Assembly: GCF_031599675.1 (NCBI RefSeq)
Contig: NZ_CP134223.1
Coordinates: forward strand, 4,712,001-4,776,000
DNA: 64,000 nucleotides
Origin: Paenibacillus pedocola
GTDB taxonomy: Bacteria > Bacillota > Bacilli > Paenibacillales > Paenibacillaceae
Direction: 5' to 3'
Shown here: positions 15,494 to 24,506 of the stretch, in pieces
Layout: every line of letters begins with the position of its first letter
How positions within the stretch are numbered: the stretch's first letter is position 1
Notes under the pieces: model-generated
What the model saw: the letters and a program-made list of their open reading frames with translations, nothing else
The model's database searches: none
Told to the model about the DNA's origin: nothing
Translations under genes and position numbers: made by a program

Positions 15494-15698
15494 ACTTCAC
15501 CAGCATTTTCACAGCAGCATTCACCCGTTTGATCGTCTCCGTGCCCACCCAGCCGCCTGCGCTTGCCAGAATAAAATTATGAAATATCTTATTCGCCAGA
15601 GCATATGTCACTGTCCCGATTATGATCTCTATCACAAAGAACCGCATAATATCGCCAGTGGTTATAATATACACTTTGAATTCCTGATGATGAAGCAC
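15492..15698 (-). CDS. Hypothetical 68-aa protein
   Basis: The start is GTG 15698, 8-9 bases after AAGGGGAGTGAG. The product has a hydrophobic stretch (MRFFVIEIIIGTVTYALANK) and a short polar end; it may associate with the membrane. An internal ATG at residue 18 lacks a ribosome-binding site. No family recognised. The gene is convergent with the anti-sigma gene and separated from it by a shared terminator that overlaps its 3' end. Confidence 0.5.
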   Translation of the reverse strand: MLHHQEFKVYIITTGDIMRFFVIEIIIGTVTYALANKIFHNFILASAGGWVGTETIKRVNAAVKMLVK

Positions 15699-15738
15699 AG
15701 GCTTAGCTCACTCCCCTTCGAAGGGTTATTATTAACCT

Positions 15739-16803
15739 TTATGCTTCGGGCGGATTGTCTAATGCCATTTCGAGCAACGATTTGCGTGACACATTAACGT
15801 ATTTCAGCTGCTTCATACCACCCAGAAATTCGGGCTTCCGTTCGATCAGACACATACCGATATCCAGGAATTGCAGGTTCTTCAGCTGCTCCAGTTCAGG
15901 CGGCAGTTCACGGATCGAGGTGTATTGAATCGTCAGCTGCTCAAGATGTTCCAGTTCCCCGATCTCCGGCGGGATGCGGTTTAGGCCGATCTCCTCCCTG
16001 GGCTTGGCCTGATACCCGGGAGCCGGCCGGTCCGAACTTGCACACCGGATAGACAGCTCTTTCAGATTCTTTAGCTTGCCTATAGCTGCAGGAATGCCCC
16101 CCAGATCAGCAGATAAAATTTTCAGACATTCCAGCTTGCTTAATTCGAACAACCCTTCGGGCAGACGATATAGATCCTGTTCAAAAATCTCCAGCTCCCG
16201 CAGCTCGGTAAGCTCCCGGATTCGTTCAGGCAGCTCCGTCAGCCTATGTCCGCTTATATACAGCCAGTCGGTTTTATGCTTAATGGCATCGTCCAGCAGA
16301 TGATCCAGATCACGGTGTGCTTTTAATTCCAAAAAGAGTCCCGTAACCTGCTCCATCAGCTCACCTGCTTCTTCCTCAGTAACATCCATCCCATACATAT
16401 GTTCATGTACCACCGAGTACAGGTAATCTCCGCCGCCTTTTCTCAAGAAACACAAGTCCTCCGGCAGATTAGGGTACATCCAGTCCGACAACCGGTTTGC
16501 CATTTGCTTCAGCAGCTTCCCGCTTTCTTCACAGCATCGGTATAAATAATACGTCCCTGCGCTATAGAAGGCATGACTGTTATAGGTCTTCCTGATTCGC
16601 ATACATTCATCCAAATTATTGTCCGGGATTATGATGGTCTTCAACAGATAAGGCTCCAGCGTCTCCAAAACACTTGTGTACCGGTCCCGCATTGCCATAT
16701 CGGCTGGAATCTTCTCCCCCAGCACAAAACGTTCCGAATTCGATATCGCCAGATCAATTACCTGCTCATATGCTTCGCCTCTAGGGTCGGTATACATTCT
16801 CAT
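15739..16803 (-). CDS. Leucine-rich-repeat protein
   Basis: A 354-residue cytoplasmic protein. Residues 1-160 are a helical, uncharacterised domain with conserved SAGTYYLYRCCEESGK and LCFLRKGGGDYLY. From about 185 to 340 there are at least six leucine-rich repeats of 22-24 residues with the LPxxIxxLxxLxxLxI pattern typical of bacterial interaction LRRs. No signal peptide is present. Function is unknown; a protein-binding role is inferred from the repeats. The gene is transcribed alone with the acetyltransferase gene 46 bases upstream. Confidence 0.82.
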   Translation of the reverse strand: MRMYTDPRGEAYEQVIDLAISNSERFVLGEKIPADMAMRDRYTSVLETLEPYLLKTIIIPDNNLDECMRIRKTYNSHAFYSAGTYYLYRCCEESGKLLKQMANRLSDWMYPNLPEDLCFLRKGGGDYLYSVVHEHMYGMDVTEEEAGELMEQVTGLFLELKAHRDLDHLLDDAIKHKTDWLYISGHRLTELPERIRELTELRELEIFEQDLYRLPEGLFELSKLECLKILSADLGGIPAAIGKLKNLKELSIRCASSDRPAPGYQAKPREEIGLNRIPPEIGELEHLEQLTIQYTSIRELPPELEQLKNLQFLDIGMCLIERKPEFLGGMKQLKYVNVSRKSLLEMALDNPPEA

Positions 16804-16849
16804 CGTGTCCAGTCTCCATTTCCGTTCGGAGTAAATGCGGCCGCTGACA

Positions 16850-17323
16850 TTAGCGTAGTGTTTTCACCATCTTAAAATTCACTAACTCGACACCTTTACG
16901 TTCAACCACCTGCTGCTGGATAACCCGGTATCCTAAACGTTCAAAAAATGGCCTGGCAGTTATACTTGCCTCTGTATCCATTTCATTAAGTCCTAACCGC
17001 CTTGCTTCAGCTTCAAGTGTGTTCACCAAAGCAGAAGCAACCCCCTGCCGCAGAAAATCCTTATCAACAAAAAGTCTTTCTAAATGCCCCTCTTGAGTCA
17101 TATCAGAGAACCCAACGATTTCACCTTTGATTTCCGCAACATAGGTAAAATTGTGACTCAGCGCGTCTTTCCAAGTCTTCAGCTTGAGCGGCTCTTCATC
17201 TTTGGGTGCCCAGGCATGAAGCTGCTCCCCGGTGTAATCCCGTTTGTTCACGGAATGCACTGTTTCGTAGAATATAGAGACGATCTGATTAATATCCTCT
17301 TCCGTAAACTTTCTTAACTCCAT
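16850..17323 (-). CDS. GNAT-family N-acetyltransferase
   Basis: The 157-residue product begins MELRKFTEEDINQIVSIFY, a typical GNAT start. Motif A is at about 90-110 (ERLFVDKDFLRQGVASALV) with the acetyl-CoA pyrophosphate loop RQGVAS, and the C-terminal ARPFFERLGYRV is motif B. It is closest in style to the YafP/PhnO-like acetyltransferases. The acceptor is not known. Confidence 0.9.
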   Translation of the reverse strand: MELRKFTEEDINQIVSIFYETVHSVNKRDYTGEQLHAWAPKDEEPLKLKTWKDALSHNFTYVAEIKGEIVGFSDMTQEGHLERLFVDKDFLRQGVASALVNTLEAEARRLGLNEMDTEASITARPFFERLGYRVIQQQVVERKGVELVNFKMVKTLR

Positions 17324-17361
17324 TATGCATCCTCCCCTACACCCAGAGGGTATTTTGATAG

Positions 17362-17388
17362 CAAAAAACCGTCTGATCTAAGACGGCC
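17362..17388 (-). terminator. Terminator of the small membrane protein gene
   Basis: On the minus strand CCGTCT-TAGATC-AGACGG followed by TTTTTTGC. Confidence 0.8.
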
Positions 17389-17412
17389 TGCAGTTGCAAT
17401 ATGGGAAAAACG

Positions 17413-17655
17413 CTACCCTAACATCGTTTTCAAATCTATGATTAGAAATACGCCAGCTAAGATAAAAGAAAATACCGCAAGTCTTCTTAGTTTATTCCAA
17501 TCCCGAACCCCAACAGCTACAAACAAAACAAATAACAACCCCGTCATTATTTCGTCATTCCGGCGGAAGACCATTAACAGAATGTAAGTCAGCATAATAA
17601 ATGACCAGATTAATGTGAACCAGCGCGGATTTCCATTCCAAACTTTTTTAAGCAT
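17413..17655 (-). CDS. Hypothetical small membrane protein
   Basis: The 80-residue product has three predicted membrane helices (about 13-30, 38-52 and 57-75; e.g. TLIWSFIMLTYILLMVF and LAVFSFILAGVFLII) with basic residues between them. No family recognised. It sits just after the tRNA pair in the direction of transcription, with its own terminator. Confidence 0.65.
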   Translation of the reverse strand: MLKKVWNGNPRWFTLIWSFIMLTYILLMVFRRNDEIMTGLLFVLFVAVGVRDWNKLRRLAVFSFILAGVFLIIDLKTMLG

Positions 17656-17741
17656 GTCCTGCCTCTATTCCCTTTAAGATTTGTATAGACTACATTCTCC
17701 TTACATGGGAGGAATTCCTTCCCAACAACCCTAAACATAGC

Positions 17742-17768
17742 AAAAACCCCTTGCTAGGCAAGGGGTTT
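17742..17768 (-). terminator. Terminator of the tRNA pair
   Basis: AAACCCCTTGC-CTA-GCAAGGGGTTT followed by TTGC on the minus strand, eight bases past the last tRNA. Confidence 0.9.
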
Positions 17769-17775
17769 AGTGAAG

Positions 17776-17849
17776 TGGGCCCTACAGGACTCGAACCTGT
17801 GACCAATCGGTTATGAGCCGACCGCTCTAACCAACTGAGCTAAGGGCCC
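17776..17849 (-). tRNA. tRNA with CAU anticodon, probably tRNA-Ile2 (or elongator Met)
   Basis: A 74-nt cloverleaf with acceptor GGGCCCT/AGGGCCC, D arm GCTCAGTTGGTTAGAGC, anticodon CAT in GGCTCATAACC and TTCGAGT T-loop. The body (TTAGCTCAGT, CTCATAA, TGGTCAC) resembles tRNA-Ile2, in which C34 becomes lysidine and reads AUA, more than elongator tRNA-Met. CCA is not encoded. Confidence 0.9.
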
Positions 17850-17889
17850 GGATCTAAAGTATCCGAATGTACGATGGCTGTAGGAAAAT

Positions 17890-17970
<81 letters not shown>

Positions 17971-18051
17971 TCAGTAATCATATTCAAACAGCGACAATAG
18001 TTAATATACATTAAATAAGGCCCTAAAGTCAAGGATGAAATTGTTAATTCG

Positions 18052-18216
18052 TCAGGGTAAGAATCGCACCCCGTAACGGCCTTTCCGTGAACGGTAAATC
18101 TCTACAAACCGCGGGTCATGATAGCCGTAAATCCAGCCGTCCTGCTCCAGTCTTTTTGCTAGGCAGCCTGCTTGAAATCTCGTCCTGAACAGCTTTGCAA
18201 AGTATATCCAGTTCAT
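18052..18216 (-). CDS. Hypothetical 54-aa basic protein
   Basis: ATG 18216 follows AAGGGAG with a nine-base spacer. The 54-residue product is rich in aromatic and basic residues: NWIYFAKLFRTRFQAG, an AKRLEQDGWIYGYHD segment and a RSRKGRYGVRF end, a composition like a small nucleic-acid-binding or substrate-binding fold. An alternative, longer frame covering 18116-18373 has no ribosome-binding site and looks non-coding. I do not recognise the family. Confidence 0.55.
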   Translation of the reverse strand: MNWIYFAKLFRTRFQAGCLAKRLEQDGWIYGYHDPRFVEIYRSRKGRYGVRFLP

Positions 18217-18405
18217 GATGGATGTCTCCCTTGAGGTTGTTGTTCAACGCTGCAATTATAGGATACCCCACTATGATAAAAAAATATGCGCGACTTCCGG
18301 ATTTCATAACTGAAAAACCGGAACTCCCGCATGTTATGTACTCCCGGCGGCCAGTTGGGCACGCCGGACTCAAGCTTGTGTTAACTTAATCAGCCGTGCC
18401 TAGAC

Positions 18406-19047
18406 TTACACTCCAAACGATGCCGGATCTTTACGCCACGATTGCAGCAGGGCTACATCGCCCTCGGCGATCTTTCCTTGGCTCAGGGCCACATCTATGA
18501 GGGTGGTGTAGTTGGACAGGCTTTGCAGGGGCACTCCGGCTGCAGCGAAGCCTTCAGTGGCACGGTCCAGCTCATAGCTGAAAATCGCCAATACTGCCAG
18601 CACTTCTCCGCCTGCTTCCTCTACTGCCTGCGCGGCTTTGATCGAGCTGCCACCGGTGGAGATCAGGTCCTCGATCACAATCACCTTTTGGCCGGGAGAG
18701 ATGATGCCTTCGATCTGGTTCTGTTTGCCGTGGCCCTTGGCCTTGTCACGGATGTAAGCCATCGGCAGGTCCAGCTTGTCGGCCACCCAGGCCGCATGCG
18801 GAATACCCGCAGTCGCTGTACCCGCGATCACCTGAGCTTCGGGATAGCTGGATTTAATCAGCTCTGCGAAGCCATTTGCGATATAGTTACGCACTTCCGG
18901 GAAAGACAGGGTCAGACGATTGTCGCAATAGATCGGTGATTTGATGCCGGAAGTCCAGGTGAACGGTTCCTGCGGGCGCAGTGCAACCGCTCCAATCTCC
19001 AATAGATAAGCAGCGACCTGTTCGCTTGTATTCGATAATGTACTCAT
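18406..19047 (-). CDS. pyrE: Orotate phosphoribosyltransferase
   Basis: 213 residues, normal for PyrE. It joins orotate to PRPP to give OMP, the fifth step of UMP synthesis. The PRPP-binding motif is VIVIEDLISTGGSS (about 120-133), the flexible loop RDKAKGHGKQN lies before it, and GTATAGIPHAAWVA is conserved. Its ATG overlaps the pyrF stop by four bases. It is the last gene of the operon; I see no strong terminator after it. Confidence 0.97.
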   Translation of the reverse strand: MSTLSNTSEQVAAYLLEIGAVALRPQEPFTWTSGIKSPIYCDNRLTLSFPEVRNYIANGFAELIKSSYPEAQVIAGTATAGIPHAAWVADKLDLPMAYIRDKAKGHGKQNQIEGIISPGQKVIVIEDLISTGGSSIKAAQAVEEAGGEVLAVLAIFSYELDRATEGFAAAGVPLQSLSNYTTLIDVALSQGKIAEGDVALLQSWRKDPASFGV

Positions 19048-19823
19048 GCTTGAGTCATCTCCTCAATGATTGATAGTGCAGCTGCGCGCGGATCGGCTGC
19101 TGCGGTAATCGGGCGGCCCACTACAAGGAAGTGGCTGCCTTGCCGGATAGCTTGTCCCGGCGTCATAACCCGGGATTGATCGTCTAGAGAGGCGCCTGCC
19201 GGACGGATACCCGGAGTCACAGTAACGAACTCCGGACCGCAGGCGGCAGCGATTGCTGCAGACTCCTGCGGGGAAGCAACGACGCCGTGCAGGCCGGCTT
19301 CTGCCGCCAGACGGGCGTAGCGCACCACGGTATCCTCTACGTTCCCGGCAATGCCAATTTCTCCATTCATGACTTCCTGGCTGGTACTCGTAAGCTGTGT
19401 CACCGCGATAATCAGCGGAATATGCAGTGAAGGATGCAGGCTGACTGCCTTCGCTGCCCCCTCAAGAGCTGCTGTCATCATCGCCTTGCCGCCGGAAGCA
19501 TGGACATTGAACATATCCACGCCGAGCCTTGTGATGCTCTCCGCTCCACCCCGGACGGTGTTCGGGATATCATGCATTTTGACATCAAGGAACACGGAAT
19601 ACCCGCGGTCCTTCAGCTCCCGGATAAAGTCCGGTCCAGCTGCATAGAACAGCTGCATGCCAACTTTCAGGTAGCACGGGATGCCTTCCAGCTTATCGAT
19701 CAGTACCCTGGCCTCGGCTGCATCAGGATAGTCAAGGGGAATCATCAGCCTTCCGGCCATTTCATCCCGTTTGGTGATATGACCGATACTCTCATGTTGG
19801 GCCTGTTCTGGGGTCTGCTCCAT
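19044..19823 (-). CDS. pyrF: Orotidine 5'-phosphate decarboxylase
   Basis: Makes UMP from OMP. The catalytic segment DVKMHDIPNT (Asp-Lys-x-x-Asp) is present, and PGIRPAGASLDDQ forms the phosphate loop. The ATG at 19823 gives 259 residues with about 20 extra N-terminal residues before MAGRLMIPLDYPD; the start has GAGGAGATGG about 12 bases upstream, and an internal ATG could also be used. The 150-base gap after carB holds a hairpin at 19908-19931. Confidence 0.96.
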   Translation of the reverse strand: MEQTPEQAQHESIGHITKRDEMAGRLMIPLDYPDAAEARVLIDKLEGIPCYLKVGMQLFYAAGPDFIRELKDRGYSVFLDVKMHDIPNTVRGGAESITRLGVDMFNVHASGGKAMMTAALEGAAKAVSLHPSLHIPLIIAVTQLTSTSQEVMNGEIGIAGNVEDTVVRYARLAAEAGLHGVVASPQESAAIAAACGPEFVTVTPGIRPAGASLDDQSRVMTPGQAIRQGSHFLVVGRPITAAADPRAAALSIIEEMTQA

Positions 19824-19907
19824 ACGTTGTTATCCATCTCCTCTATTTATCATTTACGGCTCCCGCCGTCATTAACGCTTTCTTGTCCAACTCCCGGGCA
19901 CAGTTGA

Positions 19908-19931
19908 ACGGTCTGCGATAACGCAAACCGT
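19908..19931 (-). other. Intercistronic hairpin between carB and pyrF
   Basis: On the minus-strand RNA ACGGTTTGCG-TTAT-CGCAGACCGT forms a 10-bp stem with one G-U pair. No T run follows, so this is an mRNA processing or stability element rather than a clear terminator. Confidence 0.5.
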
Positions 19932-19972
19932 CCTCTGTAGAACCGCCAGCAGGCAGCCCTCTAAGTTTTATA

Positions 19973-22900
19973 TTATTGTCCAACAAAGGCAGGCATCGAC
20001 TGTGACGAGAAGTTGATCGTCTGCAGCATTCTCAGCAGCGCCGTTACTGTATCAAGCGATGTCATACATACGACCCCGTTCTCTACCGCTTCACGGCGGA
20101 TACGGAAGCCGTCGCGCTCCGGCGTCTTGCCTTTGGTCAGCGTATTGAAGACGAAGTTCGCTTGACCGCTGCGGATCAGGTCGAGGATGGTAGGCTCGCC
20201 TTCATCCAGCTTGTTGACATTCATCACGTTCAGGCCCGCTTGCTCAAGCGCCTGTGCCGTGCCGCCGGTTGCAATGATTTTGTAACCCATGGCGTGGAAG
20301 CCCTTCATCAGCTCTACAGCCTCAGCTTTGTCTTTGTCAGCTACTGTAACGATGATCGCACCTGTTGCCGGGATTTTCATACCCGCACCGATCAGCCCTT
20401 TATACAGCGCCTTAGCGTACAGCTTGTCGCGACCCATGACTTCACCGGTTGATTTCATTTCAGGTCCCAGTGTAGGCTCTACTCTGCGCAGCTTGGCGAA
20501 GGAGAACACCGGCACTTTAACCGACACATAGTCGCTTTCCGGCCACAGGCCTTCTGTGTAACCATCTTCCTTCAGCTTGCCGCCGAGGATGATTTTGGTT
20601 GCCAGATTAGCCATCGGAATGCCGGTTACCTTGCTCAGGAAAGGAACCGTACGCGAGGAGCGCGGATTCACTTCGATAACATATACTTCATTCTGGTAAA
20701 TAACAAACTGGATGTTGACCAGTCCGATTGTTTTCAGCTCTTTGGCAATCTTGATCGTAATTTCGCTAATCTTCTGCTTCAGGCCTTCATCCAGGTACTG
20801 CGGAGGGTATACGGCGATGGAGTCGCCGGAGTGAACGCCTGCACGCTCCACATGCTCCATGATGCCCGGAATAACAACCGTTTCGCCGTCGCAGATCGCA
20901 TCAACCTCGACCTCTTTACCCAGCATATAACGGTCGATCAGCACCGGGTGCTCCGGATTAACCTTCACCGCTTCAACCATATAGCTCATCAGCTCGGCAT
21001 CATTGTAGACAATTTCCATTGCGCGTCCGCCCAGTACATAAGAAGGACGTACAAGCACCGGATAGCCAAGAGATTGTGCAGTTTCTACAGCCTGACTGGC
21101 ATCAGTTACCGTCTTGCCTTTCGGCTGGGCGATATCGAGACGGGCCAGCAGCGCTTCGAACCGCTTGCGGTCCTCAGCTTCATCAATGCTCTCCAGGCTC
21201 GTGCCGAGAATATTGACACCGGCTGCAGCCAGCGGCGCAGCAAGGTTAATAGCCGTTTGTCCGCCGAACTGGACGATTACCCCGATCGGATTCTCCTGTT
21301 CGATAACGTTCATTACATCTTCAAAGAACAGCGGTTCAAAATACAGCCGGTCAGAGGTATTAAAGTCCGTCGATACGGTCTCCGGATTGTTATTGATAAT
21401 GACAGCTTCGTAGCCGGCGTTTTGAATGGCCCACACCGCATGCACGGTGGAGTAGTCAAATTCAATCCCCTGGCCGATCCGGATCGGACCGGATCCGAGC
21501 ACTATTACTTTTTGCTTATCGGAATGGGTCACTTCATTTTCTGTCTCATAGGTTGAGTAGTAGTAAGGCGTTGAAGCTTCGAACTCAGCCGCACAGGTAT
21601 CTACCATCTTGAAGACTGGCGTCAGGCCCTGCTGCAGGCGCATAATACGGACATCGGCTTCCTTTGTCTGTGCCCCGCCCGGACGCCCTTCTGCACGAAT
21701 TTCGGCGATGGCCCGGTCAGTAAAGCCTTTGCGTTTGGCCTGGTAGAGTGTTTCTGCACTTAACGTTTCTTCACTGCGCAGCACATCCTCGAAGTTAATC
21801 AAGCCTTCAATCTTGGACAGGAACCACCAGTCTACGTTCGTAATATCCTGAATTTCCTGCAATCCGTAGCCGCGGCGGAACGCTTCTGCGATCAGGAACA
21901 ATCGCTCGTCATCAGGCTTCGCGAGGCGGGTGCGCAGCACGCTGTCTTCCAGCAGCTCTGCGCCCGGCAGACGGAAGCGGTGTACACCGATTTCCAGGGA
22001 ACGGATCGCTTTATGGATCGACTCTTCAAAGGTACGGCCAATCGCCATAACTTCTCCAGTCGCTTTCATCTGTGTGCCCAGCTTGCGGTTCGCGTAAATG
22101 AACTTGTCGAACGGCCAGCGCGGGATTTTGCTGACGATGTAATCCAGTGTCGGTTCGAAGCAGGCATATGTCTGTCCGGTAACCGGATTGACGATTTCAT
22201 CCAGCGTGTAGCCGAGGGCGATTTTGGCCGCCATTTTGGCAATCGGATAACCGGTCGCCTTCGAGGCCAGTGCCGAGGAACGGCTTACCCGCGGGTTTAC
22301 TTCAATGACATAATATTGGTAGCTCTGCGGATCAAGCGCGAACTGCACATTACAGCCGCCTTCGATATTGAGCGCACGGATAATCTTCAGCGAAGCGCTG
22401 CGCAGCATCTGGTATTCACGGTCAGAGAGTGTCTGGCTCGGTGCTACGACGATACTGTCTCCTGTATGCACACCAACAGGATCAAAGTTCTCCATGTTGC
22501 ATACTACGATACAGTTGTCATTCGCATCACGCATTACTTCATATTCTACTTCCTTCATGCCGGCGATACTCTTCTCCACCAGACATTGGCCGATCGGGCT
22601 GTAACGGATCCCCGCTTTGACCGTCTCACGCAGCTCTTCCGCGTTGTCGCAAATTCCGCCGCCTGTCCCGCCCAGGGTATAAGCCGGACGGACAATCAGC
22701 GGAAAGCCGATTTCCTCTGCAAAGCTCATAGCTTCCTCAACCGTTGTAATGATCGTGCTTTCCGGTACCGGCTGTTCCAGCTCACGCATCAGCTCCCGGA
22801 ACAAGTCGCGGTCTTCCGCTTTCTCGATGGATTCCAGCTGGGTACCCAGCAGCTTAACGTTCTCCGATTCAAGCACGCCGGCACGGGCCAGCTCAACTGC

Positions 22901-23194
22901 CATGTTCAGGCCGGTCTGGCCGCCCAGTGTCGGCAGCAGGCCGTCCGGACGCTCCTGGCGGATAATGGCCGTTACGAATTCAAGTGTAATCGGCTCGATG
23001 TAGACCTTATCAGCCATATTGGTATCCGTCATAATCGTAGCCGGGTTACTGTTGATCAGTACAACCTCAACACCTTCTTCTTTCAGCGCCTGGCAGGCCT
23101 GAGTTCCCGCATAGTCAAACTCAGCGGCTTGCCCGATCACGATCGGGCCGGAGCCGATGACGAGGATTTTTTTAAGCTTATCGTTCTTTGGCAT
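19973..23194 (-). CDS. carB: Carbamoyl-phosphate synthase large subunit
   Basis: 1073 residues, the usual size. Two homologous ATP-grasp halves are visible: each starts with a KxxVxGSGPIxIGQ-type motif (ILVIGSGPIVIGQ near residue 10 and VIVLGSGPIRIGQ near 560), and the MGS-like allosteric domain is at about 935-1073 (IATGGTAQALEQAG). It makes carbamoyl phosphate from bicarbonate, two ATP and ammonia supplied by CarA. UMP/PRPP regulation is expected from that last domain. The carA stop lies one base before its ATG. Confidence 0.98.
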   Translation of the reverse strand: MPKNDKLKKILVIGSGPIVIGQAAEFDYAGTQACQALKEEGVEVVLINSNPATIMTDTNMADKVYIEPITLEFVTAIIRQERPDGLLPTLGGQTGLNMAVELARAGVLESENVKLLGTQLESIEKAEDRDLFRELMRELEQPVPESTIITTVEEAMSFAEEIGFPLIVRPAYTLGGTGGGICDNAEELRETVKAGIRYSPIGQCLVEKSIAGMKEVEYEVMRDANDNCIVVCNMENFDPVGVHTGDSIVVAPSQTLSDREYQMLRSASLKIIRALNIEGGCNVQFALDPQSYQYYVIEVNPRVSRSSALASKATGYPIAKMAAKIALGYTLDEIVNPVTGQTYACFEPTLDYIVSKIPRWPFDKFIYANRKLGTQMKATGEVMAIGRTFEESIHKAIRSLEIGVHRFRLPGAELLEDSVLRTRLAKPDDERLFLIAEAFRRGYGLQEIQDITNVDWWFLSKIEGLINFEDVLRSEETLSAETLYQAKRKGFTDRAIAEIRAEGRPGGAQTKEADVRIMRLQQGLTPVFKMVDTCAAEFEASTPYYYSTYETENEVTHSDKQKVIVLGSGPIRIGQGIEFDYSTVHAVWAIQNAGYEAVIINNNPETVSTDFNTSDRLYFEPLFFEDVMNVIEQENPIGVIVQFGGQTAINLAAPLAAAGVNILGTSLESIDEAEDRKRFEALLARLDIAQPKGKTVTDASQAVETAQSLGYPVLVRPSYVLGGRAMEIVYNDAELMSYMVEAVKVNPEHPVLIDRYMLGKEVEVDAICDGETVVIPGIMEHVERAGVHSGDSIAVYPPQYLDEGLKQKISEITIKIAKELKTIGLVNIQFVIYQNEVYVIEVNPRSSRTVPFLSKVTGIPMANLATKIILGGKLKEDGYTEGLWPESDYVSVKVPVFSFAKLRRVEPTLGPEMKSTGEVMGRDKLYAKALYKGLIGAGMKIPATGAIIVTVADKDKAEAVELMKGFHAMGYKIIATGGTAQALEQAGLNVMNVNKLDEGEPTILDLIRSGQANFVFNTLTKGKTPERDGFRIRREAVENGVVCMTSLDTVTALLRMLQTINFSSQSMPAFVGQ

Positions 23195-23195
23195 G

Positions 23196-24374
23196 TTATA
23201 GAGCTCCTTTCACGGCTTCAAGCTTAGTAGTAGGTTTCGGTGCCGTGATTCTGGCATTTGCCGCAAGCTGGGCCTGGCGTGAGCCGGCAGGTGTCTTCGC
23301 TTTGTGGTCGGCAATCATTTGCAGGAAACGGTCGAACAAATAACTGCTGTCATGCGGTCCCGGCGCTGCTTCCGGATGGTATTGCACCGAAAATGCAGGG
23401 TAACGGGTATGTTTTAAACCTTCAATGGTCTTATCATTGTTGTTGATGTGTGTCACTTCCAGCTCCGTGCTCTGTACGGATTCTTCATTAACAGTATAGC
23501 CATGGTTCTGTGAAGTGATGAAGCAGCGTCCGCTTTCCAGCTCCTTGACCGGATGGTTCCCGCCGCGGTGGCCGAATTTCAGCTTCTCGGTGTCTGCACC
23601 GCAAGCCAGAGCGAACAATTGGTGGCCCAGGCAAATGCCGAAGATCGGATATTCACCGAGCAGCTCGGAGATCGTCTTCACCGCATAAGGCACATCCTTA
23701 GGGTCCCCAGGGCCGTTCGACAGCTGGATACCATCCGGGTTAAGACGGCGGATTTCGTCCGCTGTCACATCATGCGGCACCACAACCACGTCGCAGCCGC
23801 GGCTGTTCAGCTCGCGCAGGATACCGGTCTTTGCGCCGTAATCAACCAGCACGATCCGTTCTTTGGTTCCCGGACTGCTGTAAGTCTTAGTTGTAGAAGT
23901 ACGGGCAACCTGGTTGCGCAGCTCTTCAATCGTTGTATCTCCCATCATTTCCATCAGTTCTTCCACACGTTTATTCGATGTGGTCAGGATGGCTTTCATG
24001 GTGCCGTAGTGGCGGATAATGCGGGTCAGCATCCGGGTGTCGATCTCGCTGATGCCGGGAATGCCATATTCCTTCAGCAGGTCGTCTACACTGTATTCAG
24101 CACGCCAGTTGCTTGGCACTTCCTCATGGCGGCGCACAACAAAGCCATGTACAAACGGACGCACAGATTCGAAATCATCGCGGGTGATGCCGTAGTTTCC
24201 GATCAGCGGATAGGTCATGGTTACGATCTGTCCACAATACGAAGGATCCGACAGCACCTCCTGATATCCTGTAATCCCTGTGTTAAATACAACCTCGCCT
24301 GTCATTTCGCCTTCAGCGCCAAATGCGGTGCCTGTAAAAAGCGTTCCGTCCTGTAGCAGCAATCTCGCCTGCAT
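23196..24374 (-). CDS. carA: Carbamoyl-phosphate synthase small subunit
   Basis: The start is ATG 24374, after GGAGTGGAAGGGA, giving 392 residues; a longer start would add 33 atypical residues. The N-terminal CPSase domain (LLLQDGTLFTG, GEMTGEVVFNTGITGYQE) is followed by a class I glutamine amidotransferase domain: nucleophile Cys in FGICLGHQ, and the catalytic His and Glu in QYHPEAAPGP. It releases ammonia from glutamine for CarB. Confidence 0.97.
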   Translation of the reverse strand: MQARLLLQDGTLFTGTAFGAEGEMTGEVVFNTGITGYQEVLSDPSYCGQIVTMTYPLIGNYGITRDDFESVRPFVHGFVVRRHEEVPSNWRAEYSVDDLLKEYGIPGISEIDTRMLTRIIRHYGTMKAILTTSNKRVEELMEMMGDTTIEELRNQVARTSTTKTYSSPGTKERIVLVDYGAKTGILRELNSRGCDVVVVPHDVTADEIRRLNPDGIQLSNGPGDPKDVPYAVKTISELLGEYPIFGICLGHQLFALACGADTEKLKFGHRGGNHPVKELESGRCFITSQNHGYTVNEESVQSTELEVTHINNNDKTIEGLKHTRYPAFSVQYHPEAAPGPHDSSYLFDRFLQMIADHKAKTPAGSRQAQLAANARITAPKPTTKLEAVKGAL

Positions 24375-24506
24375 TCCCTTCCACTCCTTCTTGTTTCTGT
24401 AGTCTGATTCTATGCCTTGCATCACTAGCGGAGTGTACGCGCCAAAATGCCGCCGTAGGTTCACCTGCTCCATACAGCCGGCATTTTCGTCCCACCAGTT
24501 CGTTAA

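Noticed and set aside
18116..18373. 85-codon frame on the minus strand
   Set aside because: No ribosome-binding site and unnatural composition; the overlapping 18052-18216 frame has both a good site and a plausible product.
21980..23227. 415-codon open frame on the plus strand
   Set aside because: It is the antisense shadow of carB, lacks a ribosome-binding site, and its translation has no recognisable domain, while carB is certain.
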